From positions 1 to 64,000 of the forward strand of contig AP018318.1 of NCBI GenBank assembly GCA_003990705.1: a stretch of DNA of 64,000 nucleotides, read 5' to 3'. The position numbers and the translations under genes were made by a program. This DNA is from Nostoc sp. HK-01. GTDB taxonomy: Bacteria; Cyanobacteriota; Cyanobacteriia; Cyanobacteriales; Nostocaceae. Within the stretch, counting starts at the first letter, position 1; every line of letters begins with the position of its first letter. Positions 1 to 8,688 of this stretch are shown here, piece after piece. The notes below the pieces were generated by a model. That model worked only from the letters and a program-made list of their open reading frames with translations. It made no database searches and had not been told where the DNA came from.

Positions 1-70
1 ATGACCCTTGGATAGTAAGGGGTTTGGGATATAGTAATTCTAGAAGTCGCAAAAGAAGTAATTATAAGTT

Positions 71-934
71 GTGAATAAAGTGGGTGTTTTACCGCCTTGG
101 CTAGTGTTAGATCCGCTATTGCGTAGCTGGTTGTTGGAAGATATTGGTCGGGGCGATCGCACAACGAATCCCCTCATTACTTCAAATTTGACACTAGGAA
201 CAGCAAAATGGATAGCGAAAGCACCAGGAATAATTGCTGGTTTACCAATTGCAGCAAGGGTATTTCAGTTGTTAAACGACAAAATTAGTTTTACAACTAT
301 TGTCTGTGAAGGTGTCTTCTGTGAACCAGGCGAAGTAATAGCTGAAATTCATGGCTCATTAGATGCACTACTCATGGGAGAACGAGTAGCCCTAAACTTA
401 GCTATGCGGTTGAGTGGGATTGCAACTTTAACTTATAAATATGTAGAGAAAATAGCTGATTTCCCTGTTCAATTTGTTGATACACGTAAAACTACACCAG
501 GCTTAAGACTCTTAGAAAAGTATGCAACTTCTGTGGGAGGTGCTATCAATCACCGTATGGGGTTGGATGATGCAGTGATGATTAAGGACAATCATATTGC
601 TGCTGCTGGTGGGATTGGAGAAGCAATTACCCGAATTCGTTCTCAAATACCTTATCCGTTGACGATTGAAGTAGAAACAGAAACTATAGAACAGGTAAAA
701 GAAGCTTTAGAGTATAAAGCCGACATTATTATGTTGGATAATATGGATCTGGATATGATTCGTGAGGCTGTATCTTTGATTCGCCAGCAGAACAGTCAAG
801 TAAAAATTGAAGCTTCGGGGAATGTAACTTTAGACAATATTTATGATTTGGCTGCCACAGGTGTTGATTATATTTCTAGTAGTGCGCCCATTACTCAGTC
901 AAAGTGGTTAGATTTGAGTATGAAGATTGTTTGA
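71..934 (+). CDS. nadC: Nicotinate-nucleotide pyrophosphorylase (carboxylating)
   Basis: Quinolinate phosphoribosyltransferase makes nicotinate mononucleotide from quinolinate and PRPP, the last step of de novo NAD ring synthesis. The 287 residues match the usual family length. Family signatures are visible: the N-terminal LLEDIGRGDRTT, the GERVALNLAMRLSGIAT helix, the DTRKTTPGLR phosphate-binding stretch, and the C-terminal barrel motifs IEVETE, IMLDNMD and EASGNV. The start is GTG at 71, because no ATG precedes the conserved N-terminus. A perfect inverted repeat lies directly after the stop and probably ends the transcript. Identification is firm from sequence motifs. Confidence 0.96.
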   Translation: MNKVGVLPPWLVLDPLLRSWLLEDIGRGDRTTNPLITSNLTLGTAKWIAKAPGIIAGLPIAARVFQLLNDKISFTTIVCEGVFCEPGEVIAEIHGSLDALLMGERVALNLAMRLSGIATLTYKYVEKIADFPVQFVDTRKTTPGLRLLEKYATSVGGAINHRMGLDDAVMIKDNHIAAAGGIGEAITRIRSQIPYPLTIEVETETIEQVKEALEYKADIIMLDNMDLDMIREAVSLIRQQNSQVKIEASGNVTLDNIYDLAATGVDYISSSAPITQSKWLDLSMKIV

Positions 935-938
935 TAAC

Positions 939-993
939 AGGACTTACGCAAGTATCACCAGTAATGGTAAGGCGTGATACTTGCGTAAGTCCT
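939..993. terminator. 20-bp perfect inverted repeat after nadC
   Basis: Left arm 939-958 and right arm 974-993 are perfectly complementary (20 bp) around a 15-nt loop. The arm starts AGGACTTACGCAAG. The same AGGACTTACG start occurs at a repeat element near 58604, so this may be a dispersed Nostoc-type palindrome doing terminator duty. There is no T-run right after it, so rho-independent termination is not certain. Confidence 0.6.
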
Positions 994-1192
994 AGCTATT
1001 GCGAATTATTTTGGTTTTGATTGTTTGTCTTTAAATTAGTAGTGGCTAAATACAGCCACTAAAAGATGTACTTGGAAATTTATTATTTTTAAGTATTTAT
1101 AACTATTGCATATTTCTTAAATCAGAATTATTCTGACTTACATGAGCAGAATTTAATTAACCGCCCATAAATAAACTGCTAGAGAGGTAAAT

Positions 1193-1741
1193 ATGGCTGT
1201 GATCGATAGAGTTCCTGATGTTGTATTTAAAACCCGTGTGCGTGATGAGTCTATACCTGGGCCAAATCCTTACCGTTGGCAAGACAGCACTACGCAAGAT
1301 ATTTTCGGTGGTAAGCGTGTTGTAGTTTTCTCTTTACCTGGTGCTTTTACACCTACTTGTTCTACATCCCATCTGCCACGCTACGAAGAACTATATGATC
1401 AATTTAAAGCTTTAGGCGTTGATCAAATAATTTGTATATCTGTAAATGATGCCTTTGTGATGTTCCAATGGGGCAAACAACAAGGCGCAAACAACGTATT
1501 TTTACTTCCTGATGGTAATGGCGAGTTTACTCGCAAAATGGGTATGTTAGTAGATAAGTCTAACCTGGGCTTTGGGATGCGCTCTTGGCGCTACTCGATG
1601 GTAGTTGATGATGGCAAGATCGAAAAGATTTTCATTGAACCAGGCTTTTTAGATAATTGCCCCACAGATCCTTTTGAAGTTTCAGATGCAGATACAATGT
1701 TGGCTTACCTCAAAGAAGCTAAGACACCTGTACCTGCCTAA
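1193..1741 (+). CDS. Type II (Prx5-like) peroxiredoxin
   Basis: Thiol peroxidase of the Prx5/type II class (182 residues). It reduces H2O2 or alkyl peroxides through a peroxidatic cysteine. The active-site motif PGAFTPTCS puts that cysteine at residue 56. The conserved arginine region [15 protein letters not shown] and the C-terminal FIEPGF fit the family. Two other cysteines are at about 81 and 156. The start ATG is preceded by an AGAGAGGT ribosome binding site. Glutathione reductase lies 95 nt downstream on the same strand, suggesting glutathione/glutaredoxin-dependent recycling. In some bacteria Prx5 is fused to glutaredoxin; here it stands alone. Confidence 0.92.
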   Translation: MAVIDRVPDVVFKTRVRDESIPGPNPYRWQDSTTQDIFGGKRVVVFSLPGAFTPTCSTSHLPRYEELYDQFKALGVDQIICISVNDAFVMFQWGKQQGANNVFLLPDGNGEFTRKMGMLVDKSNLGFGMRSWRYSMVVDDGKIEKIFIEPGFLDNCPTDPFEVSDADTMLAYLKEAKTPVPA

Positions 1742-1761
1742 ATACAATAATTCGGACTTGA

Positions 1762-1807
1762 TAATTCGTAATTCGTAATTAAATTAACAATTACGAATTA
1801 CGAATTA
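1762..1807. repeat. 19-bp perfect inverted repeat between prx and gor
   Basis: Arms 1762-1780 and 1789-1807 are perfect reverse complements built from repeated AATTCGTAATTACG-like steps, with an 8-nt loop. It lies between two genes on the same strand. It could attenuate or stabilise the prx message before gor. A T-run is absent, so a strong terminator is unlikely. Confidence 0.7.
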
Positions 1808-1835
1808 CGCATTAGTAATTATTCATGGGGGAGAC

Positions 1836-3209
1836 ATGAAGCACGATTTTGACTTATTAGTAATTGGTGCAGGTTCTGGAGGGATTGCCACTGCTAGAAG
1901 AGCCGCAGAATATGGTGCCAAGGTGGGAGTTGCCGAGTTTGACAGACTAGGTGGAACCTGCGTCAATCGTGGTTGTGTTCCCAAAAAATTGATGGTTTAT
2001 GCTTCTCATTTTCCTGACGTATTTGAAGAATCTCAAGGCTATGGCTGGAGTCCACTTGAGAGTACTTTAAATTGGGAAAAAATGATTACGGCGGTGAACA
2101 ATGAAGTGAGTCGCCTGAATGGAATTTACCAACGGATGTTGGATAACTCCAAGGTTGAAGTGTTGCAGGGATATGGTAAGTTTGTTGATTCGCATACTAT
2201 TATTGTTGGCGATGCCTCTGGCGGCCAAAGCCAACGCCAAGTCACCGCAGACAAAATACTGATTGCTGTTGGTGGAAAACCTGTCAGACCAAATATTTTA
2301 GGAATTGAACACGCTATTACTTCTGATGATATTTTTCACCTGAAAGAACAACCCAAGCGCATCGTCATTTTAGGTGGAGGTTATATTGGTTGTGAATTTG
2401 CCTGTATTTTAAACGGGTTAGGTAGTGAAGTTACACAGGTGATTCGTGGAGATAAGATTCTGCGTGGTTTTGATGAAGATATCCGTAGCGAAATTCAGCA
2501 GTCCATGATTAACCACGGTATTCGGATTCTCAATAACATTGAATTGATTGCTATTGATAAAACTTCAGAAGGTGTAAAAGTCACAGTCAAAGGTAGCGGT
2601 GATACTGAGGAAACAGTAGTTGCTGATGCTGTGAGTTTAGCGGCGGTTGGTCGCAAGCCTAATACCCAAAACCTTGGTTTAGAAAATACCAAAGTTCAGC
2701 ATCGAGATGGGGCAATTCTTGTAGATGAGTACAGTCGCACTCATGAAGAAAATATCTATGCGGTGGGAGATTGTACAGATAGAATTAATTTGACTCCTGT
2801 TGCGATTAATGAAGGTCGGGCATTGGCAGATACGGTATTTGGTGGTAAGTCCCGAATTATGAGTTATGCCAATGTACCGACAGCAATTTTTACCACACCA
2901 GAAGCTGCAACTGTTGGGCTAACTGAAGCTGAAGCACAAGAAAAATATGGTGATGCAGTAAAAATCTATCGATCGCGCTTTCGCCCAATGTATTACACTC
3001 TAACGGGTAAAGATGAAAAAACCTTGATGAAACTGATCGTTGATAGTAATACTGATAAAATTTTGGGAGCGCACATGGTCGGGAATAGTGCTGCCGAGAT
3101 TATTCAAGGAGTAGCGATCGCTGTTAAGATGGGTGCTACCAAAGCTGATTTTGATGCAACTGTCGGCATTCATCCAACTTCAGCCGAAGAATTTGTAACA
3201 ATGCGATAA
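1836..3209 (+). CDS. gor: Glutathione-disulfide reductase
   Basis: Flavoprotein disulfide reductase that regenerates glutathione with NAD(P)H. The 457 residues contain the FAD motif GAGSGG at 11-16, the redox-active pair C42/C47 in GGTCVNRGCVPKK, a second dinucleotide motif GGGYIGCEFA, the FAD-contacting AVGD segment, and the C-terminal GIHPTSAEEF with the catalytic His-Glu pair. The start ATG at 1836 follows a strong GGGGGAG site. The C-terminal HPTSAEE form favours glutathione reductase over lipoamide dehydrogenase or mercuric reductase. Its position after a peroxiredoxin supports a peroxide-defence role. Confidence 0.94.
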   Translation: MKHDFDLLVIGAGSGGIATARRAAEYGAKVGVAEFDRLGGTCVNRGCVPKKLMVYASHFPDVFEESQGYGWSPLESTLNWEKMITAVNNEVSRLNGIYQRMLDNSKVEVLQGYGKFVDSHTIIVGDASGGQSQRQVTADKILIAVGGKPVRPNILGIEHAITSDDIFHLKEQPKRIVILGGGYIGCEFACILNGLGSEVTQVIRGDKILRGFDEDIRSEIQQSMINHGIRILNNIELIAIDKTSEGVKVTVKGSGDTEETVVADAVSLAAVGRKPNTQNLGLENTKVQHRDGAILVDEYSRTHEENIYAVGDCTDRINLTPVAINEGRALADTVFGGKSRIMSYANVPTAIFTTPEAATVGLTEAEAQEKYGDAVKIYRSRFRPMYYTLTGKDEKTLMKLIVDSNTDKILGAHMVGNSAAEIIQGVAIAVKMGATKADFDATVGIHPTSAEEFVTMR

Positions 3210-3222
3210 AAATGAATCACTA

Positions 3223-3270
3223 GGGTTGAGCAAGCTTGGTATGTGTTACAGGCGAACGCTTGCTCAACCC
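3223..3270 (+). terminator. Hairpin after gor
   Basis: A 13-bp perfect stem (3223-3235 with 3258-3270, arm GGGTTGAGCAAGC) has a 22-nt loop and is followed by AGTTTGATTTT. It sits 13 nt after the gor stop and is the likely transcript end. Confidence 0.65.
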
Positions 3271-3322
3271 AGTTTGATTTTGGGCAAGTTGGGGGTCAAG
3301 TATGATTCGAAGGCGTTAACTT

Positions 3323-3552
3323 ATGACCCAAACCCAAGCTGAACCAAAAATATACACCTTCGATGAGTTTATCGAATGGTATCCCGAACAATCAGAAGTT
3401 CGTTACGAATTGCATGATGGGGTGATTGTCGAAATGCCTAAACCTACGGGCGAACATTCTGATTTAGCTGGTTTTTTGATTGAATAATTACTCATCACAA
3501 TTAGAGCTATGGGTAAGCTGAAAAGACAATATACTGATTTTACGATCGCTTG
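3323..3552 (+). pseudogene. Truncated Uma2-family (DUF820) nuclease remnant
   Basis: From ATG 3323 the frame reads MTQTQAEPKIYTFDEFIEWY and then continues with a YELHDGVIVEMPKPTGEHSD region. These are N-terminal signatures of the Uma2/DUF820 restriction-endonuclease-like family, which is expanded in cyanobacteria. A TAA at 3485-3487 interrupts the frame just after GFLIE, where the family usually has a Gln; CAA to TAA would explain it. Reading through gives about 20 more family-like residues before a second stop near 3550 and loss of similarity. The catalytic C-terminal half is missing, so this is a decayed copy. Confidence 0.7.
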
Positions 3553-3707
3553 ATTTCCCTAAATGCGATCGCTACTCTTGCAGTAAAAATATTTTGATGT
3601 TTGTTTGTGAGAAAAGACTTAAGGCGATCGCCAAGCAGCATTTAGCGATCGCTCATGCTTATTTTAAAGTCCAGCTAAGAATAAGTTGCACATCGCGTCA
3701 TATTTTA

Positions 3708-3959
3708 GGTACTGCAATACGATAATTGGGTACTCAAATACAATAACTGGGTACTCAAATACAATAATTGGATACTGCAATACGATAACTGGGTACTCAA
3801 ATACGATAACTGGGTACTGCAATACCATAATTGGGTACTCAAATACAATAACTGGGTACTGCAATACCATAACTGGGTACTGCAATACGATAATTGGATA
3901 CTGCAATACGATAATTGGGTACTGCAATACAATGTTTGGGTACTGAAAAATGATACTTG
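3708..3959. repeat. 21-bp minisatellite, 11 full copies plus a degenerate 12th
   Basis: Tandem units of exactly 21 bp run head to tail. Each starts GGTACT or GATACT, continues with GCAATAC or CAAATAC, and ends in AATTG or AACTG. Copies 1-11 occupy 3708-3938; copy 12 (3939-3959) is degenerate. Variation is confined to a few positions, and two main unit types alternate irregularly. Because 21 is a multiple of three and no stop occurs in the unit, several frames stay open on both strands; I take these as artefacts. It lies between the Uma2 remnant and the ABC exporter, ending about 140 bp before that gene. Confidence 0.95.
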
Positions 3960-4102
3960 CAGGCTTGCTAACGCAAGATGTTGAGTTTTGCTATAGCTTC
4001 TGTCAATCTAAGCCTGATGTCGCTTTAGATTACAGGTGTGAATGCTACATTAAATAAGCGTGTTTTCCCAGTGCAAAATAAAATTAATATAATGCTCCCA
4101 TT

Positions 4103-5983
4103 ATGAGCATCTACCAATCCCTAAAAAAATCTTACAGAAGAGACCGTTGGCGTAGCAATGACTGGCGATTGTTCTCGCGTTTAGTTCCCTATGCCCGCCG
4201 TCATGTTAAATTGCTGACTTTGGCAATGTTACTGCTTGTACCGATCGCTCTCTCTAATGCCATACAACCATTACTGATTGGACAGGCTATCTCATTAATC
4301 CGTAATGAACCTAGTACTTACGAGTTTCTCAGGAATCTTCCCTTATGGCAAGGGATAAATATCCTGGAAGGATTTATATTGGTGGCAATTGTTACCCGAA
4401 TGTTCTTCACAAGCATTCAGGGTTATCTGCTACAGAAATTAGGACAAAATATCACAGCAGGTATTCGCCAAGACTTGTTTAAGCATGTCACATCTTTGGC
4501 AGTCCGCTTTTTCGACCGCACACCTGTAGGTAAATTAATTACCAGACTCACCAGCGATGTAGAAATTTTGGGCGATGTGTTTTCCACTGGGGCGATTGGC
4601 ATAATCTCCGATATATTTTCTATGGTGGTGATTATTGGGATTATGTTGTCTATTCAGTGGCAACTTGCTTGTTTGCTGCTGTTAATCTTGTTACCCATTA
4701 CTTGGTTGATTATTCACTTTCAACAACAGTACCGCAAAGCTAATTATAAAGCGCGGGAAGAACTGTCTTTGTTAAATTCCCAGCTACAAGAAAATATTGT
4801 TGGTATTAACGTCGTACAGTTGTTTAGGCGAGAAAAAATTAATGCAGAGTTGTTCCGCAGCGTTAACAACCGCTACATTGCCCAAATGGATCAAACCATT
4901 TTTTATGATTCGGCTGTGTCGGCTACTTTGGAATGGATTGGTTTAGTAGCGATCGCAGGTGTATTGTGGATGGGTGGTTGGTTACTGTTGGAACAAAACC
5001 TGACATTTGGTGTATTATCGGCCTTTGTTTTGTACGCCCAGCGATTATTTGACCCATTGCGAGATTTTGCTGAAAAATTTACCGTGATTCAAGCTGGCTT
5101 TACTGCCATTGAACGAATTAACGATATTTTAGATGAACCGATAGAAATCCGCGATCGCAACAATCAACGCTTCTCAGTTTTTGATCATAGCTTCGGTTAC
5201 ATAGACGAAATCATTGCTGAGATGGAATCACAAAATTTCAATTCCACACCAGAATTAGGCGAAATTCGTTTTGAACACGTTTGGTTTGCTTACAAAGATG
5301 ACGATTTTGTGATCAAAGATTTGGACTTTGTGATTCGTCCTGGTGAAAAAGTCGCATTAGTCGGCCCTACAGGTGCAGGTAAAAGTTCCATTATTCGGCT
5401 TTTATGCCGCCTTTATGAACCCACCCAAGGACGAATTTTAATCGATGGTGTCGATATTCGAGAAGTGCCACAAGCCGAATTACGCCGTTATATGGCTGTC
5501 ATTTTACAAGAAGGCTTTTTATTTGCTGGCGATGTCAAAAGTAATATCACTCTCGGAGACAGGTACACATTCGACGAAATCGAGTTAGCTGCACAAAATA
5601 CTAATATTGCTCAGTTTATTGAAGAATTGCCCCAAGGCTACAATACTCAATTGCGAGAGCGTGGCACAAATCTTTCTAGTGGTCAAAAACAACTGTTAGC
5701 TTTTGCTCGTGCGGCTATTCGTAACCCCCAAATTCTCGTATTAGATGAAGCTACGGCCAGTTTAGATGTAAATACAGAAGCTTTAGTTCAACAGGCGCTA
5801 GATCAGCTATTAATAAAACGTACTGCCATTGTAATTGCTCACCGCTTATCAACAATTCGTAATGTAGATCGCATTTTTGTTCTCAAGCGTGGTGAATTAA
5901 TCGAACAAGGTAGTCATGAGGAATTATTACAACAAGGAGGTATGTATGCAACCTTACACAACCTACAAATGTTAGGAACTTAA
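4103..5983 (+). CDS. ABC exporter, fused permease and ATPase (MsbA/MdlB-like)
   Basis: Half-transporter of 626 residues: an N-terminal type I exporter membrane domain (about 35-330, six hydrophobic helices) and a C-terminal ATPase. Walker A GPTGAGKSS is at 421-429, the LSSGQ signature at 524-528, Walker B ILVLDEAT near 543-550, and the switch histidine in IAHRLST. It probably works as a homodimer exporting lipids, drugs or peptides; the substrate cannot be read from sequence. A loop between the membrane domain and the ATPase (about 340-390) is slightly longer than usual. The gene stands alone and is followed by a good terminator. Confidence 0.92.
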   Translation: MSIYQSLKKSYRRDRWRSNDWRLFSRLVPYARRHVKLLTLAMLLLVPIALSNAIQPLLIGQAISLIRNEPSTYEFLRNLPLWQGINILEGFILVAIVTRMFFTSIQGYLLQKLGQNITAGIRQDLFKHVTSLAVRFFDRTPVGKLITRLTSDVEILGDVFSTGAIGIISDIFSMVVIIGIMLSIQWQLACLLLLILLPITWLIIHFQQQYRKANYKAREELSLLNSQLQENIVGINVVQLFRREKINAELFRSVNNRYIAQMDQTIFYDSAVSATLEWIGLVAIAGVLWMGGWLLLEQNLTFGVLSAFVLYAQRLFDPLRDFAEKFTVIQAGFTAIERINDILDEPIEIRDRNNQRFSVFDHSFGYIDEIIAEMESQNFNSTPELGEIRFEHVWFAYKDDDFVIKDLDFVIRPGEKVALVGPTGAGKSSIIRLLCRLYEPTQGRILIDGVDIREVPQAELRRYMAVILQEGFLFAGDVKSNITLGDRYTFDEIELAAQNTNIAQFIEELPQGYNTQLRERGTNLSSGQKQLLAFARAAIRNPQILVLDEATASLDVNTEALVQQALDQLLIKRTAIVIAHRLSTIRNVDRIFVLKRGELIEQGSHEELLQQGGMYATLHNLQMLGT

Positions 5984-5994
5984 TCGTTTGATTC

Positions 5995-6026
5995 TGTAGG
6001 ATGGACATGAGCATGACTATCCTACA
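5995..6026 (+). terminator. Rho-independent terminator after the ABC exporter
   Basis: An 8-bp stem (TGTAGGAT at 5995-6002 with ATCCTACA at 6019-6026) is followed by TTCTTGATTTTTTCTTTT. It is placed 12 nt after the stop codon. Confidence 0.8.
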
Positions 6027-6125
6027 TTCTTGATTTTTTCTTTTGCAGTTTTGACACAAGAATACTATTAATTGAATTTTTTATAAATCAACAAAAATAT
6101 TGGTAGATGATTAACCCTAAAATCA

Positions 6126-7103
6126 CTATTTACTCAAAGTTACTACCTTTGTTGATGTCAGCCAGACATTAGCAATAGTATATTTCACTAATACTGAAGT
6201 TTGATGAGCATTGCAAGCACTTTTGAGTTGAACAGACTTAGTATTATCCTTGATAATTTGAGCCTGATAAGTATATAAAGAACCATCAGGACTTTCACAG
6301 TTGATTTCACCCAGAAATGTCTGATTATCTAAACTTTGTTCCAGGATTTTGCCAGCAACTTTGTAATTAAACCAATCCCATCCATAATGAAAAATTAGTT
6401 CTCGTTCCAAAACTTGTAACTGACTTGGTAAAATTCCCCAGCCGCGATAAACTTTTTCCAAGGATTGAATATCGCCAGCCCGTGTTAGTATCGCCTTCAA
6501 TGTTTCTTGGTCAAGAACACCATAATACCTTCCTTCTGGCAAGTCTATGGCTGTAGGTGCAAAACGATGTCCACCAAAATGACTTGACTTCCAAAGCCTA
6601 ACATGAGCTAATTCCAAATCATTAATAGTATTAGCAGCATGGAAGTAAAAAGGATTACCATATCTAGCACAGCATTTATCATGACTACCGTGAGTACACA
6701 CTAAAATATCTCTTGTTGCGTCTGTGTATACTGGATAATCAGCAGTTCTATTGGCTAACCATTTTTTGACAACACCTGCTACTTGCTCAATATTTGGCAA
6801 GTGAAATTCATACTTGCAATATCCATGACTTAAACCCTGTTTTTTCTGATAAATTAACAGTGTTGTTTGGTCAGCTTTATGTGATACATCATTAGCGATT
6901 AAAAGAAATCTAACTGGTAATTTTGCACGGGTGATTTCCTGTTCTAAACTTTGTAAGTTCTTAGGAACCCATCGAGAATTAAAAGCTTCTGTCGTCCAAG
7001 GTGGCGGACACTCGACTAAAATATATGTTTCATAATTGGTAGCACTACCAATTAAATCTTCTCCTACTTGTCGCGCATAATCAGAACAAAAAAAGGTACT
7101 CAT
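6126..7103 (-). CDS. Sucrase/ferredoxin-like family protein
   Basis: A thioredoxin-fold protein of the Suc_Fer-like family, widespread in cyanobacteria and with no settled biochemical role. The supporting motif is CTHGSHDKCCARYG, a cysteine cluster like that of thioredoxin-like [2Fe-2S] ferredoxins. It is followed by the family signature SSHFGGHRFAPTAIDLPEGRYYG. I chose ATG 7103 (protein starts MSTFFCSDYARQVGEDLIG, 325 residues). The longer frame to 7154 needs a TTG start and adds 17 atypical residues. The protein is probably a cytosolic redox protein. It stands alone on the minus strand. Confidence 0.85.
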   Translation of the reverse strand: MSTFFCSDYARQVGEDLIGSATNYETYILVECPPPWTTEAFNSRWVPKNLQSLEQEITRAKLPVRFLLIANDVSHKADQTTLLIYQKKQGLSHGYCKYEFHLPNIEQVAGVVKKWLANRTADYPVYTDATRDILVCTHGSHDKCCARYGNPFYFHAANTINDLELAHVRLWKSSHFGGHRFAPTAIDLPEGRYYGVLDQETLKAILTRAGDIQSLEKVYRGWGILPSQLQVLERELIFHYGWDWFNYKVAGKILEQSLDNQTFLGEINCESPDGSLYTYQAQIIKDNTKSVQLKSACNAHQTSVLVKYTIANVWLTSTKVVTLSK

Positions 7104-7211
7104 CGAACTTATCTCATTTGTTAGCTTTACAGATAAAGGAGGCGTGAATAACAATTGTGTTTTTGACTACAATTTCTGCATCTCATCAAGATAAACAGAA
7201 ATAACTTGCAT

Positions 7212-7472
7212 TTATGGCTTAAAAGCAAACTGCCACTTTATAACATCATTTCTAGAGAAAAACTGTCTAATTAATAAAGTCTCCACAATATTGTCAGCCA
7301 AACTCCAACAAGTTATTGCTATACTTTTCCGGAAAAATTTTAAATTTTTGATTAAATTATGACTATCGCAGACGTAGATGTTTAGTGGCTTGTCGCCAGA
7401 CATAACTGCTGTATGTATTTTGAACAGTTGTTTAAAGTTAAGGGCTTGTAAGCTCCTAATTCTTCTAGGCAT
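7212..7472 (-). CDS. Possible small ORF, 86 residues, unrecognised
   Basis: An open frame from ATG 7472 encodes a basic protein starting MPRRIRSLQALNFKQL. I recognise no family, see no Shine-Dalgarno sequence upstream, and see no signal or membrane segment. It may be chance open frame in an AT-rich spacer. Listed only because it fills the gap between two minus-strand genes. Confidence 0.2.
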   Translation of the reverse strand: MPRRIRSLQALNFKQLFKIHTAVMSGDKPLNIYVCDSHNLIKNLKFFRKSIAITCWSLADNIVETLLIRQFFSRNDVIKWQFAFKP

Positions 7473-7750
7473 ATTTGCAAATATTTCTCAATATAAATAT
7501 AAAAAAAGAGATTAAAAAATCCCTGAAAGTAAAATAATATACAATTTATGCCTCAAAATTTAACTTGAGCAGCATAATTCAACCCCAGGGAATATGTCTT
7601 GACTGTAGCTGAAACCAATAAACAATGCAAGCTTTTGAGATGATTTATTACTTTTCCCTCCATTGATCAGTGTACGGCAGCAAGTTAATTTCATATTCCT
7701 AAACTGTCCACCACAGTCATCAAGATTTTAAATCTAATTGATAAAGATTT

Positions 7751-8290
7751 TCAACTGTTAGCTGTCAGAGATGTTGAATCTACTTCCCAACGAAATAGTC
7801 TAGGTAGTTGTGATACATCTATGGCGTAGTTGACAATCCATAGCACTAGTTCAAAAATTAATAAATATCGCACCCACAGCAGTTCAGGTTCTGAACTCAA
7901 CAGTGTCGAACCTTCGTAAAGTTGCCAGAAACGATAAGGTAAGTAAATATAAGGCACTAGTACCCACACTACATTTTGTAGTTTTCTTAGGGTTACAACT
8001 TCAAACAAAATTTGCAAACCCAAGATCATAAAGTACCAACCCAGAACAGCTAATACGGTGCTATGTTTCCACCATACGCCCCACAACAACATAATTGGTA
8101 GTGGTAGTAGTACACCTAGTAGTTGGATTGATAAAAACCACCACTTGTACCACCAAGGGAATGGTAAAGGCAAAGTATATGGCTTGGTATGTTTCCATAC
8201 CCGACTTAAAATCCCAGTCAAAGATGTAGCAACTATCAAAAACAAGAGATTTTCTAGGAGTAAATAGAGATTGATGTTCACACCGTTCAT
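7751..8290 (-). CDS. Hypothetical integral membrane protein
   Basis: A 179-residue protein with about four hydrophobic segments (roughly residues 8-27, 50-70, 75-97 and 138-158). Short basic and aromatic loops such as RVWKHTKPYTLPLPFPWWYKWW lie between them. No catalytic motif or known family is recognised. It starts MNGVNINLYLLLENLLF, and this start leads straight into the first membrane segment. The neighbours, an ExoD remnant and a DedA protein, are also membrane proteins, but spacing and the decayed gene give no clear operon. Confidence 0.65.
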   Translation of the reverse strand: MNGVNINLYLLLENLLFLIVATSLTGILSRVWKHTKPYTLPLPFPWWYKWWFLSIQLLGVLLPLPIMLLWGVWWKHSTVLAVLGWYFMILGLQILFEVVTLRKLQNVVWVLVPYIYLPYRFWQLYEGSTLLSSEPELLWVRYLLIFELVLWIVNYAIDVSQLPRLFRWEVDSTSLTANS

Positions 8291-8348
8291 ATCTTTATTC
8301 TTACTCTCTGGCGTTTCTAGTTCATTCTCCTAAAGAAAGAAATTTTAG

Positions 8349-8680
8349 CTAACGACCTAACCAAGCTCTGATTAAATCAAGAATACAGCAACCACACCAA
8401 ATCAGTGCAATTAAAATTGAAGTAGTCAAAATTGCCCCATCAGACTCAGGACTAAACCACCTAAACTAATAGCACCATCATCTTCTAGCAGACCAAAACC
8501 AGTTACAAAAATACCCATTGCTGGTAATGTGTTTGTCCCAGGAATGGGAATCATCATCGAAATTGACATTAAAGCGATCGCTATACCAATGGTCACTCTA
8601 CCTGGGGTTGTTGTACAAACGAAAGTGAGACGAGAAGGTAAAGCCTGAAATTGCTTATCATAATGAACTGCACAAAAACT
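8349..8680 (-). pseudogene. ExoD-family (exopolysaccharide synthesis) pseudogene
   Basis: The minus strand encodes an ExoD-like C-terminal half in two frames. Frame one gives LPSRLTFVCTTPGRVTIGIA followed by MMIPIPGTNTLPAMGIFVTG and GFGLLEDDGAISLGGLVLSL. It then breaks at a GGGG run (about 8443-8446), and the adjacent frame continues AILTTSILIALIWCGCCILD to a stop at 8349-8351. One missing G would restore the frame. The 5' side is also lost: an in-frame TAG at 8681-8683 precedes the conserved part, and no start codon is available. The PIPGTNTLPA and GLLE(D/R)DG motifs are typical of ExoD. Confidence 0.75.
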
Positions 8681-8688
8681 CTAATTTA

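Noticed and set aside
3664-3946. Three overlapping open frames of 75-87 residues on both strands
   Set aside because: They are produced by the 21-bp minisatellite, whose length is a multiple of three and which lacks stops; composition is purely repetitive.
7320-7340. TTCCGGAA word resembling a DIF1 box
   Set aside because: There is no hairpin with T-run at the expected distance and no repeat context; a single 6-mer match is expected by chance.
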